Shown one piece after another: positions 49,448 to 59,241 of a stretch of 64,000 bases of DNA. The notes beneath the pieces were generated by a model, which saw only the letters and a program-made list of their open reading frames with translations, did no database searches and had not been told where the DNA came from. Position 1 is the first letter of the stretch. Every line of letters starts with the position of its first letter. The translations under genes and the position numbers were made by a program. Where the stretch lies: NCBI GenBank assembly GCA_965660355.1, contig CBFHZN010000006.1, positions 1-64,000 of the forward strand, written 5' to 3'. This DNA comes from CAJXVY01 sp965660355. Its GTDB lineage: Bacteria; Actinomycetota; Actinomycetes; Actinomycetales; Microbacteriaceae.

Positions 49448-50489
49448 GTTTGGCCTCCAGTGCCATTTTCACAAGCCTCTCGGTTGCATCAAGCTTTCCG
49501 AAGCTTTTCATTTTCTGACTCATTTCGGTAAGTCTCTTCCGTGAGCTCAGGATAGGTATTACTTCACTGTTGATGTATTCAACATCAAAGTCTTTATCAT
49601 CCACCAATAAGGACGCATCAGCGTCAATCAACTGCTTCACGTTATGTCTTTGCTCACCGTTCCCAACTGGATATGGGACAAACAAAGCCGGGATTCCCAA
49701 TGCCATCAGTTCACTCACTGTTGCAGCACCTGCTCTGCTAATGGCAAAATCTGAGGCTCTTATTGCTAACTCCATGCGGTTGCAATAGCTGACTCTGAGG
49801 TAATCACTTGAGTTTCTCTCAGGAAAGTTCTGGCTCTCTCCGGCGATGTGGTAGATCTGCACTCCAGCAGCCGTTAGCTTCTCACTTGCATGATCGATTA
49901 CTGAGTTGATCTTTTGCGCTCCCTGCGAACCACCCGTTACCAACAAAACAGGCTTTGATGGGTCTAATCCAAGTTCAACCCGAGCTTGTTGAATGTCATA
50001 GCTATCAGCTGCAACAATCTCCTGCCGAAGCGGGACTCCAATTAGTTTCCCCTGCAATTTGCTGGGGAAACTAATTGCTACGTTTTTGGTTAGTCTCGCC
50101 CCGAAGCGATTGGCAATTCCAGGTAGAGCATTGGCTTCGTGGATAACCAATGGTTTATTGAATAACTTTGCTGCCAAATAAACAGGTGCAGAAACATAAC
50201 CGCCGAAGCCAATCACCACATCTGCCTCAGAGATTGGTTTTCGCAAACCAAAAACAATTCCCAAAAACCTAAAGGGGAAGCTAAAAAAACTCAGATTTAG
50301 CTTTCTTGGAAATGGAAGCTTGCGGATAAAAATTAGCTCATAGCCTCGCTCGGGAACCAAACGAGATTCCAAACCCTGCTTGGTGCCAATGACCTCCAGC
50401 TGATGACCCAACTCCGACAACCGATCAGCAGTGGCTAACAGCGGATTAACGTGACCGGCGGTCCCTCCGCCAGCTAATAAAAACTTCAA
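49440..50489 (-). CDS. murG: MurG, lipid II-forming GlcNAc transferase
   Basis: 349 residues, GT28 family: AGGGTAGHVNPLLA at the N-terminus, GFGGYVSAPVYLAA, VTGGSQGAQKIN and SRAGAATVSELMALGIPALFVPYP for UDP-GlcNAc binding. It makes lipid II on the inner membrane face. The TTG start overlaps the ftsW stop (TTGA). Confidence 0.96.
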   Translation of the reverse strand: MKFLLAGGGTAGHVNPLLATADRLSELGHQLEVIGTKQGLESRLVPERGYELIFIRKLPFPRKLNLSFFSFPFRFLGIVFGLRKPISEADVVIGFGGYVSAPVYLAAKLFNKPLVIHEANALPGIANRFGARLTKNVAISFPSKLQGKLIGVPLRQEIVAADSYDIQQARVELGLDPSKPVLLVTGGSQGAQKINSVIDHASEKLTAAGVQIYHIAGESQNFPERNSSDYLRVSYCNRMELAIRASDFAISRAGAATVSELMALGIPALFVPYPVGNGEQRHNVKQLIDADASLLVDDKDFDVEYINSEVIPILSSRKRLTEMSQKMKSFGKLDATERLVKMALEAKHD

Positions 50490-51616
50490 GCCTTAACCAA
50501 CTTCTTTGATTTTTGCTCGCTTGAATGTCGAGATCGCTCCAAAGCTAGAACCACACCAATAGCGCCAAGGGTTGCGATTAACGAAGATCCTCCGGCAGAA
50601 ATAAGTGGCAGCGGAACCCCCAGGACAGGAAGTGCTCCCAACACAACCGAGATGTTAATAAATGCCTGCATGATGATCCAAGTCATCACCCCGCCAATAA
50701 CCAACATCTGAAATGGGTCCGAATTTTTGTGAATCATCACCATAAAGGTAACTGCCAAAGCCATGAATAAACCGATAACTATGAAGGCTCCGATAAGCCC
50801 CAGCTCCTCACCGATGATTGCAAAGATGAAGTCATTTTCGACCTCGGGGATCCAAGACCACTTCAATTTAGACTTGCCCAGTCCGGTACCAAATAAGCCA
50901 CCGGCAGCCAGCGCCCAGGTTCCATGCTCATATTGCCACCTGACACCCATCGGGTCGGCAGCGTCCGGATTTAGCCATGCTTGAAAACGTGCCGAGCGAG
51001 AGGGTGATCCCATTATGGCGAGAACTGCTAAAACAAAGCCAAGGCCCAAAACACCGAGAAGCTGTCCCCATCGCATACCGCCCAGAACAAAAATGCAAAC
51101 TCCGATAACGGCAATCACGATTCCTGTTCCAACATCTCTTCCAAACACCGCAACCAGCGCAAGTGAAACACCCAGAATCAACATCGGCATTATCCAAGTT
51201 CTGAATCGGTCCCGATTTTGATAGTTGTTTGCAATGATTGCAGCGGTTGCAAGTATTAAACCAAGCTTCAAAAACTCACTGGGTTGCAAGGTGATTGGGC
51301 CAATGCTCAACCAATTTCGGTTTCCATTAATGTCCTCCCCAACAATCACGGTTAATAGCTGCAGAGCCAGAGTTGCAAACAGCGCCGCTGGAGCAAGCGA
51401 TCGAACCCAAGAGGCTGGGACCCTGGAAACAAAAAGCATGGCGATGAGGCCAATCACCGCATAAATCGATTGCCTACCAAACAGGTGGTAGGCGGAATTA
51501 TTTTGCCTCAAAGAATCAACAGAGCTTGCAGAGGCGACCATCACCAGGCCGAAAATCACCAATAGCAATGTCAATCCCAATAAAAAATAGAAAGGCTTCG
51601 ATTCGCTTCGAAACAT
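50486..51616 (-). CDS. ftsW: FtsW, septal peptidoglycan glycosyltransferase
   Basis: 376 residues with ten membrane helices; SEDS features include GSPSRSARFQAWLNPDAAD..G..WQ, ENDFIFAIIGEELG and GVPLPLISAGGSSL. It polymerises lipid II with FtsI. The ATG at 51616 overlaps the murD stop and has GGAGG upstream; a TTG one codon earlier is also possible. Confidence 0.96.
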   Translation of the reverse strand: MFRSESKPFYFLLGLTLLLVIFGLVMVASASSVDSLRQNNSAYHLFGRQSIYAVIGLIAMLFVSRVPASWVRSLAPAALFATLALQLLTVIVGEDINGNRNWLSIGPITLQPSEFLKLGLILATAAIIANNYQNRDRFRTWIMPMLILGVSLALVAVFGRDVGTGIVIAVIGVCIFVLGGMRWGQLLGVLGLGFVLAVLAIMGSPSRSARFQAWLNPDAADPMGVRWQYEHGTWALAAGGLFGTGLGKSKLKWSWIPEVENDFIFAIIGEELGLIGAFIVIGLFMALAVTFMVMIHKNSDPFQMLVIGGVMTWIIMQAFINISVVLGALPVLGVPLPLISAGGSSLIATLGAIGVVLALERSRHSSEQKSKKLVKA

Positions 51617-53043
51617 CAACCCTCCAAATCTCTTACTGCCTGCATAAACAACTCTCCGCGATGCTGATAACTATCAAACTGGTCAAAACTCGCTGCAGCT
51701 GGAGATAGCAATACCGTGTCGCCATTTTCTGCACGCCCAAAAGCTTCTTTAACGGCTGTTTGCATGACCCCTTCGCCATCTTCAACAGACACAATCTCAA
51801 CCTCTGGGGCGTGTTTTTCTAGCGCCTTACGGATTTTGGACTGATCTTTTCCAATTAGTACGCATGTTTTTAATTGACTTGCAATTTTTTTCACCAGCTC
51901 GTTAGGGTCAACACCTTTGAAATCACCCCCAGCAATCCAAATCACGTGATGAAGCGATGCCAAAGCGGCCAGTGCTGCGTGTGCATTGGTTGCTTTCGAG
52001 TCATTAATAAATTTCACCCCCGAAAATTCGCCCAAAAATTGATTTCTATGCGCTGCGGGCTTGAAGGTCAGGATGGCGTCTCTTATGTGTGCTGGGGCAA
52101 TTCCAACAGATCTTGAAATAGCAGTTGCAGCTGCCACATTTTGCAAAAGTTGAACGCTAATGGGTGCAATGTTGGCTATTTGTTCATGGGTGGAGATTTC
52201 CAAGGCGTTATGCCTTCTATCATCCAAAAATGCCCTATCCGCCAACACATCCTCAACGTAACCGACCATGCTTACTGATGGAGTTCCCAAACTGAAACCA
52301 ATCGCCCTGCAGCCCTCTATCACCTCGGCTTGCTCTAGAGATTTTTCGGTATTTTCATCCTCCGCGTTATAGATAGCGGCAACTTTTGTATTTTCATATA
52401 TTTTCGCCTTCGCTGACAGATAGTTTTCAAAATTTCCATGCCAGTCCAAATGATCTTCTGCGATGTTCAAAAAAGCCGAAGTGGTTGGTGATAGCTCTGA
52501 CAGATAGTGCAACTGAAAACTTGATAGCTCCACAACAAAAAAATCGAACTCAACAGGCTCTCGAAGAGGATTCAAAACCGGATTGCCGATATTTCCACAG
52601 GCAACTGCTTTTTTGCCAGAACTGTTCAAGATATGAGTTACTAATTCAACCGTGGTGGTCTTTCCATTGGTTCCAGTCACCGTCAGCCACTGAGCATTCG
52701 GTTGTTTATCTCGCAACCTCCAGGCTAGGTTGACATCGGTCCAAACTTGCAAGCCTTTTGCCAAAGCATGCTCGATGAGTGGGTTTTTGGGATTGAACCC
52801 TGGAGAGGTTATTACCAATTCAGGGTTGAATTCATCAAAGGCTTCTAGGTCTGAGTCACTCTCAACCAACTCTCCGCCAATGACATCAAGTAGCTCTCTA
52901 AATTCCTCATCCGCCTGTTTGGCAAAAACTTTTACGGTGCTGCCGAGTTCGATGAGGGTATCGGCAACGCTGAAACCGGTCGAACTCAGTCCTAACACCG
53001 CGATTCGACCTTGCCAATCACCTCGCCAGCCCGAAAACCTCAT
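51616..53043 (-). CDS. murD: MurD, UDP-MurNAc-L-alanine D-glutamate ligase
   Basis: 475 residues: IAVLGLSSTGFSVADTL at the N-terminus, ATP site TGTNGKTTTVELV, NIAEDHLDWHG, FINDSKATNAHAALAAL and LSPAAASFDQFDSYQHRGE. The ATG at 53043 overlaps the mraY stop (ATGA); a longer frame to 53142 runs back into mraY and is rejected. Confidence 0.95.
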   Translation of the reverse strand: MRFSGWRGDWQGRIAVLGLSSTGFSVADTLIELGSTVKVFAKQADEEFRELLDVIGGELVESDSDLEAFDEFNPELVITSPGFNPKNPLIEHALAKGLQVWTDVNLAWRLRDKQPNAQWLTVTGTNGKTTTVELVTHILNSSGKKAVACGNIGNPVLNPLREPVEFDFFVVELSSFQLHYLSELSPTTSAFLNIAEDHLDWHGNFENYLSAKAKIYENTKVAAIYNAEDENTEKSLEQAEVIEGCRAIGFSLGTPSVSMVGYVEDVLADRAFLDDRRHNALEISTHEQIANIAPISVQLLQNVAAATAISRSVGIAPAHIRDAILTFKPAAHRNQFLGEFSGVKFINDSKATNAHAALAALASLHHVIWIAGGDFKGVDPNELVKKIASQLKTCVLIGKDQSKIRKALEKHAPEVEIVSVEDGEGVMQTAVKEAFGRAENGDTVLLSPAAASFDQFDSYQHRGELFMQAVRDLEG

Positions 53044-54137
53044 ATTCCATAAATCCATTCGGCATAAAAAAGACCAACACCCGCCGCCACGGATAGTCCG
53101 CCAATAATCCAGAATCTGACCACAACAGTGATTTCTTGCCAACCTTTTAATTCAAAGTGATGGTGCAGAGGTGACATCAAAAAAATTCTCTTGCCTGTTC
53201 CAGTGCGCCACTTAGTCAGTTTGAAATATCCTCTTTGCAAAACTACCGAGCCGGTGACAATCACAAACAGGCCCCCAATTAGCAAAAGCAATAGCTCTGT
53301 TCGAGAAACAATTGCCAATGCTGCCAATGCCCCACCTAAGGCTAGTGATCCAGTGTCACCCATGAATAATTGAGCGGGTGAGGTGTTCCACCATAAAAAC
53401 CCAATGCAAGCACCGACAATGGCGGCTGCGACAACTGCAATATCCAGCGGATCTCTCACCTGATAGCAGTTGGGTTCCAGTGCCGTTGAACAAGCTTGGT
53501 TGAACTGCCAGAAGCCAATCACTACGTAGGCACCTATTGCAAAAATCGAAGCTCCGGTGGCTAAGCCGTCAAGACCATCGGCAATGTTTACTCCATTTGA
53601 GGCGCTGGCCACCAACAAATAGGTCCAGCCGATGAATAACACTATGCCGATGCTGCTACCCCAGAAAAAAAGATCCAGTGGCAAATCTCTGAACAAAGAG
53701 ATTGATGTGGAGGCTGGGGTTAGTCCGCGTGAATTGGGAAATTGCAATGCTAAAACCGCGAAGGAGGTGGCGACAAGACCCTGCAGGGCGATTTTGGTCC
53801 AGCCTGTTAGACCCAATGAACGTTGATTTCTAACCTTGATTAGGTCATCAATGAATCCAACCAGACCCAGGCCAACCATCATAAACAGCACCAGCAAGGC
53901 TGTTGCCGAGGGAGTTTCACCATTGATTAGTTTTCCTGAGAAATAACCAATCAGAGACCCAGCGATGATGACCAAACCGCCCATAGTCGGGGTTCCACGT
54001 TTTGTGTGGTGAGATTGAGGGCCATCGTCTCTAACAAACTGTCCCCAGTTAAGTTTTTTAAATAACCAAATCCAACCGGGTGTGGTCAATAGCGTGACAA
54101 GCAGAGCAATTCCGCCACCTGCGATCAGTGCCCTCAA
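53040..54137 (-). CDS. mraY: MraY, phospho-MurNAc-pentapeptide transferase
   Basis: 365 residues, ten membrane helices: DDGPQSHHTKRGTPTMGG, GFIDDLIKVRNQRSLGL with the catalytic aspartates, NGVNIADGLDGLATG, FMGDTGSLALGG and SPLHHHFELKGW. It makes lipid I. The TTG start follows CGGAGG by five bases, right after murF. Confidence 0.97.
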   Translation of the reverse strand: MRALIAGGGIALLVTLLTTPGWIWLFKKLNWGQFVRDDGPQSHHTKRGTPTMGGLVIIAGSLIGYFSGKLINGETPSATALLVLFMMVGLGLVGFIDDLIKVRNQRSLGLTGWTKIALQGLVATSFAVLALQFPNSRGLTPASTSISLFRDLPLDLFFWGSSIGIVLFIGWTYLLVASASNGVNIADGLDGLATGASIFAIGAYVVIGFWQFNQACSTALEPNCYQVRDPLDIAVVAAAIVGACIGFLWWNTSPAQLFMGDTGSLALGGALAALAIVSRTELLLLLIGGLFVIVTGSVVLQRGYFKLTKWRTGTGKRIFLMSPLHHHFELKGWQEITVVVRFWIIGGLSVAAGVGLFYAEWIYGI

Positions 54138-55523
54138 CTAAACCTCCGCTAAATCTTCGGCCAGCCCGCTAAGTCCAACTGAGTTGGAAGCCTTGACCAG
54201 AACTAAATCTTTCTCGCCAAGCTTTCCACGAAGATGCTCAAAAGCCTCGCTGATACTCTCAAAAAATAGAGATTCGCTATCCCAGCTTCCCTCTTGGCTA
54301 GCTCCCATGTGAATCAACTTCGCATCTGCTCCGATAACAATCACCTGATCAATGTTGTATCGAACCGCTAGCCGCCCTATTCGATCATGCTGCTCATTGG
54401 AAAACTCTCCAAGCTCTGCCATGGCTCCCAGAACAGCAGTTGTTCGATAGCCCTCCCTGCCCAGAGTTGCAAGAGTTTGCAAGGCAGCCTGCATAGATTC
54501 TGGGGATGCGTTGTAGGCGTCATTGATCACCAGCTGGCCACTTGTTCCCGCAATTGGTTGCATTCGACCGCTTTCAACGAATTCAAGTCGCTCCAGAGAA
54601 TCAATCGCGGTGTCTAAATCCAAACCCAAATGATCAACGGTCAGGAGAGCCGCAGCAGCATTCATAGCGTGATGCTCACCGAGAGTTTTTAGCCTCATTG
54701 TTTTATCTAAACCAGCGATTGTGAACTCAACTGTTGTTCCAGCTACATCCAGCCTGGTGTCCGTGATTTTTAGGTGTGCCAATTGGCTGTAGCCAAACAG
54801 CCGAAAATCCTTCACCTGATTTCTCATGTCAAAAACATTTGGGTCATCGGCGTTAAGCACCGCAAGGTCTCTAATAAATGGAAGCATCTCGGCTTTTATT
54901 TTTTTGGTTTCCGAGAGACCGCCAAACTTGCCCGCATGCGCATAACCAACCTTCAGCTGAAGACCAATATCGGGCTTCCCAAGCTCCGCCAATCTTGCGA
55001 TTGATCCATGGCCGCTCGCACCCATTTCCAAAACTAGAAACTCAGTGTTGTCTTGCAATCTCAAAACCGTGAGCGGTAAACCAACATCGTTGTTGTAACT
55101 ACCCTTGGGTGCAACCACCGGGCCAAATTCGGCAAGAATTTGATTGAGCATGCTTTTGGTGCTTGTTTTTCCATTTGATCCAGTTATGCCAATTACTTTT
55201 AGCTTGTTATTCTCGCGAACCCGATGCAGAACATATCTTGCCAACTCGGCCAGAGCGACAACTGAATCGGACACTCTAATCTGCGGAATTGATGCATTGG
55301 AATCAACCGTTTGAACGACAGCCAGGGATGCTCCGACCACAGAGACTTGATTTAGGTAGTTATGCCCATCATCTATTTCTCCAATCTTGGCAAAGAAAAT
55401 ATCACCGGGGCCGACTTCTCTTGAATCCGTGAAGACCTGACCGCTGGTTTGCGTCTGGGGGTCCCCGTTGACTAATTCACCACTAACCGCAGTTGCTATT
55501 TCTAAAAAACTGAGGCTAATCAC
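54138..55523 (-). CDS. murF: MurF, D-Ala-D-Ala adding ligase
   Basis: 461 residues: MISLSFLEIATAVSGEL start, ATP site GITGSNGKTSTKSML, KGSYNNDVGLPLT, VLEMGASGHGSI and INDAYNASPESM. It completes the UDP-MurNAc-pentapeptide. The GTG at 55523 is chosen because GAGG lies six bases upstream and the protein then begins as family members do; TTG codons at 55526 and 55538 are alternatives. It overlaps murE by 8 bases. Confidence 0.95.
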   Translation of the reverse strand: MISLSFLEIATAVSGELVNGDPQTQTSGQVFTDSREVGPGDIFFAKIGEIDDGHNYLNQVSVVGASLAVVQTVDSNASIPQIRVSDSVVALAELARYVLHRVRENNKLKVIGITGSNGKTSTKSMLNQILAEFGPVVAPKGSYNNDVGLPLTVLRLQDNTEFLVLEMGASGHGSIARLAELGKPDIGLQLKVGYAHAGKFGGLSETKKIKAEMLPFIRDLAVLNADDPNVFDMRNQVKDFRLFGYSQLAHLKITDTRLDVAGTTVEFTIAGLDKTMRLKTLGEHHAMNAAAALLTVDHLGLDLDTAIDSLERLEFVESGRMQPIAGTSGQLVINDAYNASPESMQAALQTLATLGREGYRTTAVLGAMAELGEFSNEQHDRIGRLAVRYNIDQVIVIGADAKLIHMGASQEGSWDSESLFFESISEAFEHLRGKLGEKDLVLVKASNSVGLSGLAEDLAEV

Positions 55524-56943
55524 CAAATACCTCGGCAATCACTTCCCTCGGAAAATAGGCCTTCTTGCCATCGCTAAACTCTCGATATTCCAGATTTCCA
55601 GGACCAAACCAAACTAAACAATCATCCTCGGAAAGCCCATCAGCTAATCTTTGCAAAGCGGTGACAGGCTCGGCTTCAGTCTCCATGTCAGCCTTATGCC
55701 TCTTTATGTCCGCAAGAATCTGCTCTGGGCCCTCTGAACGAGGATGCTGAGTGGTAGCAATCACACGATCGGCCAGTGCTGCAAACTCAATCATTGGCTT
55801 CCGCTTTGAATGGTCACGTTCGCCACTGAAACCAATCAGCGCACTTACCCTCGGGTATTTGGCCTTGAGCTCTCTAAGCGCCAGCGCGATTGCCTCCGGA
55901 GTGTGCGCATAATCCAAATAAACATCTGGTTTTGCGTGCACTTTTTCTAGTCTTCCAGGGACAAACCCATCGATCTTGCTCACCTTGTCTAAACCTGTAA
56001 CGCCGGCGGTTAGCATCATCCCCAGAGCAAGGGCGAAGTTCTGAGCCATTAGTGGACCGGTATTCTCAGCGAGTATGTTGATATTGTGCCCGGGGAATTC
56101 AACTCTGGTTGCAAGCTGTTCTTGGGTAGAGCTAAAGCGCAGTTGAGCATTCTCGGTTGTTCCCAGACTGACGCTCGGTATTTCGATTACCTTCAATAAC
56201 CGCTGTCCGCTTTTAGTATCGCTAAAAATCACCGCCTGGTCGCTGACCTCAACTTCAAATAATCTCGCTTTGGCCGCTAGGTAGCTATCCATGTCTCCGA
56301 AATCGTCAAGGTGGTCGTGGCTGAGATTTGTGAAGCCACTAACAACGAAGTGCAGTCCATCCACGCGACCCCTGACAAGTGCCTGTGCACTAACCTCCAT
56401 CATTGCAATGGTTGCTCCCCGCTCCTCCGCGTAGCTCAAACCAGCAACCAGGTCATTTATCTCTGGAGTTGTTAGTCCGACTTTGTCACTCAGCCCATCA
56501 AATCGCATCCCACTGGAACCTGAGCTAAAAACTTTCTCACCAGACTGGCCAGCAAGTTTTTCCAAATAGTGAACAGTGGAGGTTTTGCCATTGGTTCCAG
56601 TGACTCCGAGTATTGGGATGCTTGCCGAGTATGCATAGAGCTTTTTCGACATTTCGAATAAATGCCTCTTTGGGTTTGGTAAAACTATCCTGGGCAAACC
56701 CTCGGGGAGTAATTTCTCACCCTCACGGTCAGTGACTATGGCCTTGGCCCCAACCTTCATCGCATCCTCGGCGAAATTAGCACCGTGGTGCAATTTCCCA
56801 GGGAGTGCCATGAACAGATCGCCTTTTTGAATTCTGGAGGTGTTTAGTGAGATTCCCGAGATCTCTGCTTCACCAGAGACCTTTCCCCCAAAACTGGCAG
56901 CGAATTCAGTTAGGGAGAATGTATTTTTCTTAGGTCTAAACAT
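55516..56943 (-). CDS. murE: MurE, UDP-MurNAc-dipeptide third-residue ligase
   Basis: 475 residues: ATP site GVTGTNGKTSTV, LTTPEINDL, MEVSAQALVRGRVDGL, FTNLSHDHLDDFGDM, and YLDYAHTPEAI. It adds the third residue of the stem peptide. The site that reads DNPR in meso-DAP enzymes reads QHPR here (residues 399-402, about 55749-55738), so a diamino acid other than meso-DAP is likely, in line with ornithine, lysine or diaminobutyrate in Microbacteriaceae. GGAG six bases before the ATG. Confidence 0.95.
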   Translation of the reverse strand: MFRPKKNTFSLTEFAASFGGKVSGEAEISGISLNTSRIQKGDLFMALPGKLHHGANFAEDAMKVGAKAIVTDREGEKLLPEGLPRIVLPNPKRHLFEMSKKLYAYSASIPILGVTGTNGKTSTVHYLEKLAGQSGEKVFSSGSSGMRFDGLSDKVGLTTPEINDLVAGLSYAEERGATIAMMEVSAQALVRGRVDGLHFVVSGFTNLSHDHLDDFGDMDSYLAAKARLFEVEVSDQAVIFSDTKSGQRLLKVIEIPSVSLGTTENAQLRFSSTQEQLATRVEFPGHNINILAENTGPLMAQNFALALGMMLTAGVTGLDKVSKIDGFVPGRLEKVHAKPDVYLDYAHTPEAIALALRELKAKYPRVSALIGFSGERDHSKRKPMIEFAALADRVIATTQHPRSEGPEQILADIKRHKADMETEAEPVTALQRLADGLSEDDCLVWFGPGNLEYREFSDGKKAYFPREVIAEVFGD

Positions 56944-56946
56944 CTT

Positions 56947-58707
56947 CTACTCCCATTCTGTTGGAATATTCGCACTCGGCGTGGTCGATGGCGGAACACG
57001 ATAATGCCTCAGAACCTGAGACATTATGGACTTAAAAGGTGGCGTAGCGCCAGCTGAGTTGGTTGCACCCTCTGGTTTATAAACCATTACTGAAACTACA
57101 TATTTTGGATCTTCAGCGGGTGCCATGCCAATAAAACTGATGGCAAATTCATCTCCGTAGCCAGAACCATCATCGGCCTGAATCTGCGCGGTTCCAGTCT
57201 TACCAGCCACTCTGTAGCCGGGGACCTGAGCGGTTGAACCAACCCCTCCGCGTTCAACAACTTTTTCCATCATGTCCACTGTCACCCTGGCGGTTGACTC
57301 ATCTAACACCCGATTGGATTGTTGATTTGGCTGCATTGTGCTCTCGCCATCACGTGTGCAAGATTCGACCAGAACTGGATCTAGATACACCCCGTCATTC
57401 GCTAAAGCCTGATAGGAATAGGCCATCTGAATTGGAGTGACCGCTAGACCTTGGCCAAACAGAGTAGTCAGGTTGGTCATACCGTCCCATTCATCTGCAG
57501 GCCTCAAAAGACCTGAGCTTTCACCTTCAAAATTAATCGCACTTTGGTCACCAAAGCCAAAATCAAGCAGGTAGTCATATCTGATATTGCGGTCAATCTC
57601 TCCGGCAAGTTTGGTGATTCCAACATTGCTGGAAATAGTCAGAATGCCAGCGGGGGTTAGTTTTCGGGGATCGTGATTGAAGCTGTCGTCAATGGTGTCA
57701 CCCCAGGGAAGACTAATACTGTCCTCAGCAATAATCTGGGTATATGCGTTTGCATTCTGGGTGTCCACGGCGATCGAGGTGGTAATCGCTTTCATGGTTG
57801 ATCCAGGCTCATATGAATTTTGAAAAATCTTTGATTGTCTGTGCTCGGATGGAGTAAGTGATGGGTCATTGGGGTCCACCGATGGTGCCTCTGCCGCCAC
57901 TAACAGTCTGCCAGTTTCAACTTCAACCACTAACCCAACCGCATATTCGGCATTCTGCGACTGAACTGCATCCGCAAGCACCTGCTGGGTGAAATACTGC
58001 AAGTCAGAATCAATTGTTAGTTGCAGGTCTCCTCCCTCAACTGGTGGCTTGATTGTCTGCGCACTTGAGGGGATTTTCATTCCCTGGGCGCTTCGCTCAA
58101 ATGTCTCTTGACCATCAACACCCGCCAAACAGGTGTTGTACTGCCTTTCCAATCCGGCTAGCGGGTAACCATCGACATCAACAAAGCCAACAAGGTTTCC
58201 AGCCACCGCTCCACTTGGATAAAGCCTGTAAGAAATCTCATCCACAAAAATCCAGGGGATGTCCAAGGTTTCAACTTGCTGAAAAACCGATGCGTTTACT
58301 CTTTTTTTGAGGTTGGCGTAATTTCCCTCACCGCTTAGAGCTTGAAAAACCTCGTTTACATCCATGTCCAAAATCACTGCAAGTTCCTGGGCAATCTCAC
58401 CGACTGTCAGTTCAATCCGAACACCCTCTACATCTCGAAAAACAGGTCCAACCATATTCGGCGCCACGTTTATGTCATAGCGATATATGGTTCTTGCCAA
58501 CACCTCTCCGTTTGCATCGAGAATCGAACCTCGTTGGCTCTCTATGGTTCGCTGCACCTCTCTTTTGGCATCACTTATTTCGTTGATGTCATCAGCCAGC
58601 ACAACCTGAAATTCGACCAGCCTAAAACCAACAATTCCTAAGACAGCAGATAGCAGCAAAGCGATTATTCGAAGGCGATTTCTGGGTTGAGCATCATGTG
58701 CACCCAT
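56947..58707 (-). CDS. ftsI: FtsI, division penicillin-binding protein (transpeptidase)
   Basis: 586 residues: an N-terminal membrane helix (about 12-32), a class B PBP dimerisation domain beginning RGSILDANGEVLA, then transpeptidase motifs STMK (SxxK), SSN (SxN) and KTGTAQ. It cross-links septal peptidoglycan with FtsW. No PASTA domain; a short Pro/Thr/Ser tail. ATG preceded by AAGGGGCGG. Confidence 0.96.
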   Translation of the reverse strand: MGAHDAQPRNRLRIIALLLSAVLGIVGFRLVEFQVVLADDINEISDAKREVQRTIESQRGSILDANGEVLARTIYRYDINVAPNMVGPVFRDVEGVRIELTVGEIAQELAVILDMDVNEVFQALSGEGNYANLKKRVNASVFQQVETLDIPWIFVDEISYRLYPSGAVAGNLVGFVDVDGYPLAGLERQYNTCLAGVDGQETFERSAQGMKIPSSAQTIKPPVEGGDLQLTIDSDLQYFTQQVLADAVQSQNAEYAVGLVVEVETGRLLVAAEAPSVDPNDPSLTPSEHRQSKIFQNSYEPGSTMKAITTSIAVDTQNANAYTQIIAEDSISLPWGDTIDDSFNHDPRKLTPAGILTISSNVGITKLAGEIDRNIRYDYLLDFGFGDQSAINFEGESSGLLRPADEWDGMTNLTTLFGQGLAVTPIQMAYSYQALANDGVYLDPVLVESCTRDGESTMQPNQQSNRVLDESTARVTVDMMEKVVERGGVGSTAQVPGYRVAGKTGTAQIQADDGSGYGDEFAISFIGMAPAEDPKYVVSVMVYKPEGATNSAGATPPFKSIMSQVLRHYRVPPSTTPSANIPTEWE

Positions 58708-58728
58708 ATCCGCCCCTTCGACAATTGA

Positions 58729-59241
58729 CTAACGTGTTGGCGATGCGGGAATCATCGCCGATGACAAAATTACTTCTCCGCCTACAATTTCCGCAGTTGC
58801 CACACCCACGCTTGGGTTTTGGACCAGCGTAGAAAGGTCCGTGGTGGTGCTCATTGCAGTGTTTGAGATGAGGTTTCCACTTACTCTGAGTTTTTCCTCG
58901 CTGATGGCTGGCTGTGGCTCTCCGTATACTCGATCGCTCTCAAGATTCAAAAAAACAGGGTTGGCATTTGAGACCATTCCCAGCTGCTTTGCCGCCTCAG
59001 CCAGGTTTTGCTGAGAGGCAAGCGAATCTACCTCCTCGCTGAGAATTTGAACATCTGTGTTTAGCTGCTCCGATTCGTTTTTCAAATCACGAAGTTGATG
59101 GGCACCACCAGCTAACGCATTGGAGAGCATCAACTGCAAAACCAACACGGCAGCCAATCCAACAGTTGGAATCAAAACCAGCATTGCTTTAGGTCTTAGC
59201 GCCCTGGCCTCACCCTTGTTCAGAAATGCAAACTTGCTCAT
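58729..59241 (-). CDS. ftsL: FtsL-like divisome protein
   Basis: 170 residues: short basic N-terminus, one membrane helix (about 18-42), a coiled coil (LRDLKNESEQLNTDVQIL, EEVDSLASQQNL) and a Ser/Thr-rich C-terminal extension of about 60 residues. Position between rsmH and ftsI plus topology identify it as FtsL; sequence similarity alone is weak in this family. ATG overlaps the rsmH stop. Confidence 0.85.
   Translation of the reverse strand: MSKFAFLNKGEARALRPKAMLVLIPTVGLAAVLVLQLMLSNALAGGAHQLRDLKNESEQLNTDVQILSEEVDSLASQQNLAEAAKQLGMVSNANPVFLNLESDRVYGEPQPAISEEKLRVSGNLISNTAMSTTTDLSTLVQNPSVGVATAEIVGGEVILSSAMIPASPTR

Noticed and set aside
53044..53142. N-terminal extension of MurD upstream of 53043
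   Set aside because: The extra 33 residues are out-of-frame mraY sequence (Cys/Trp-rich), and the ATG overlapping the mraY stop gives the normal MurD N-terminus.
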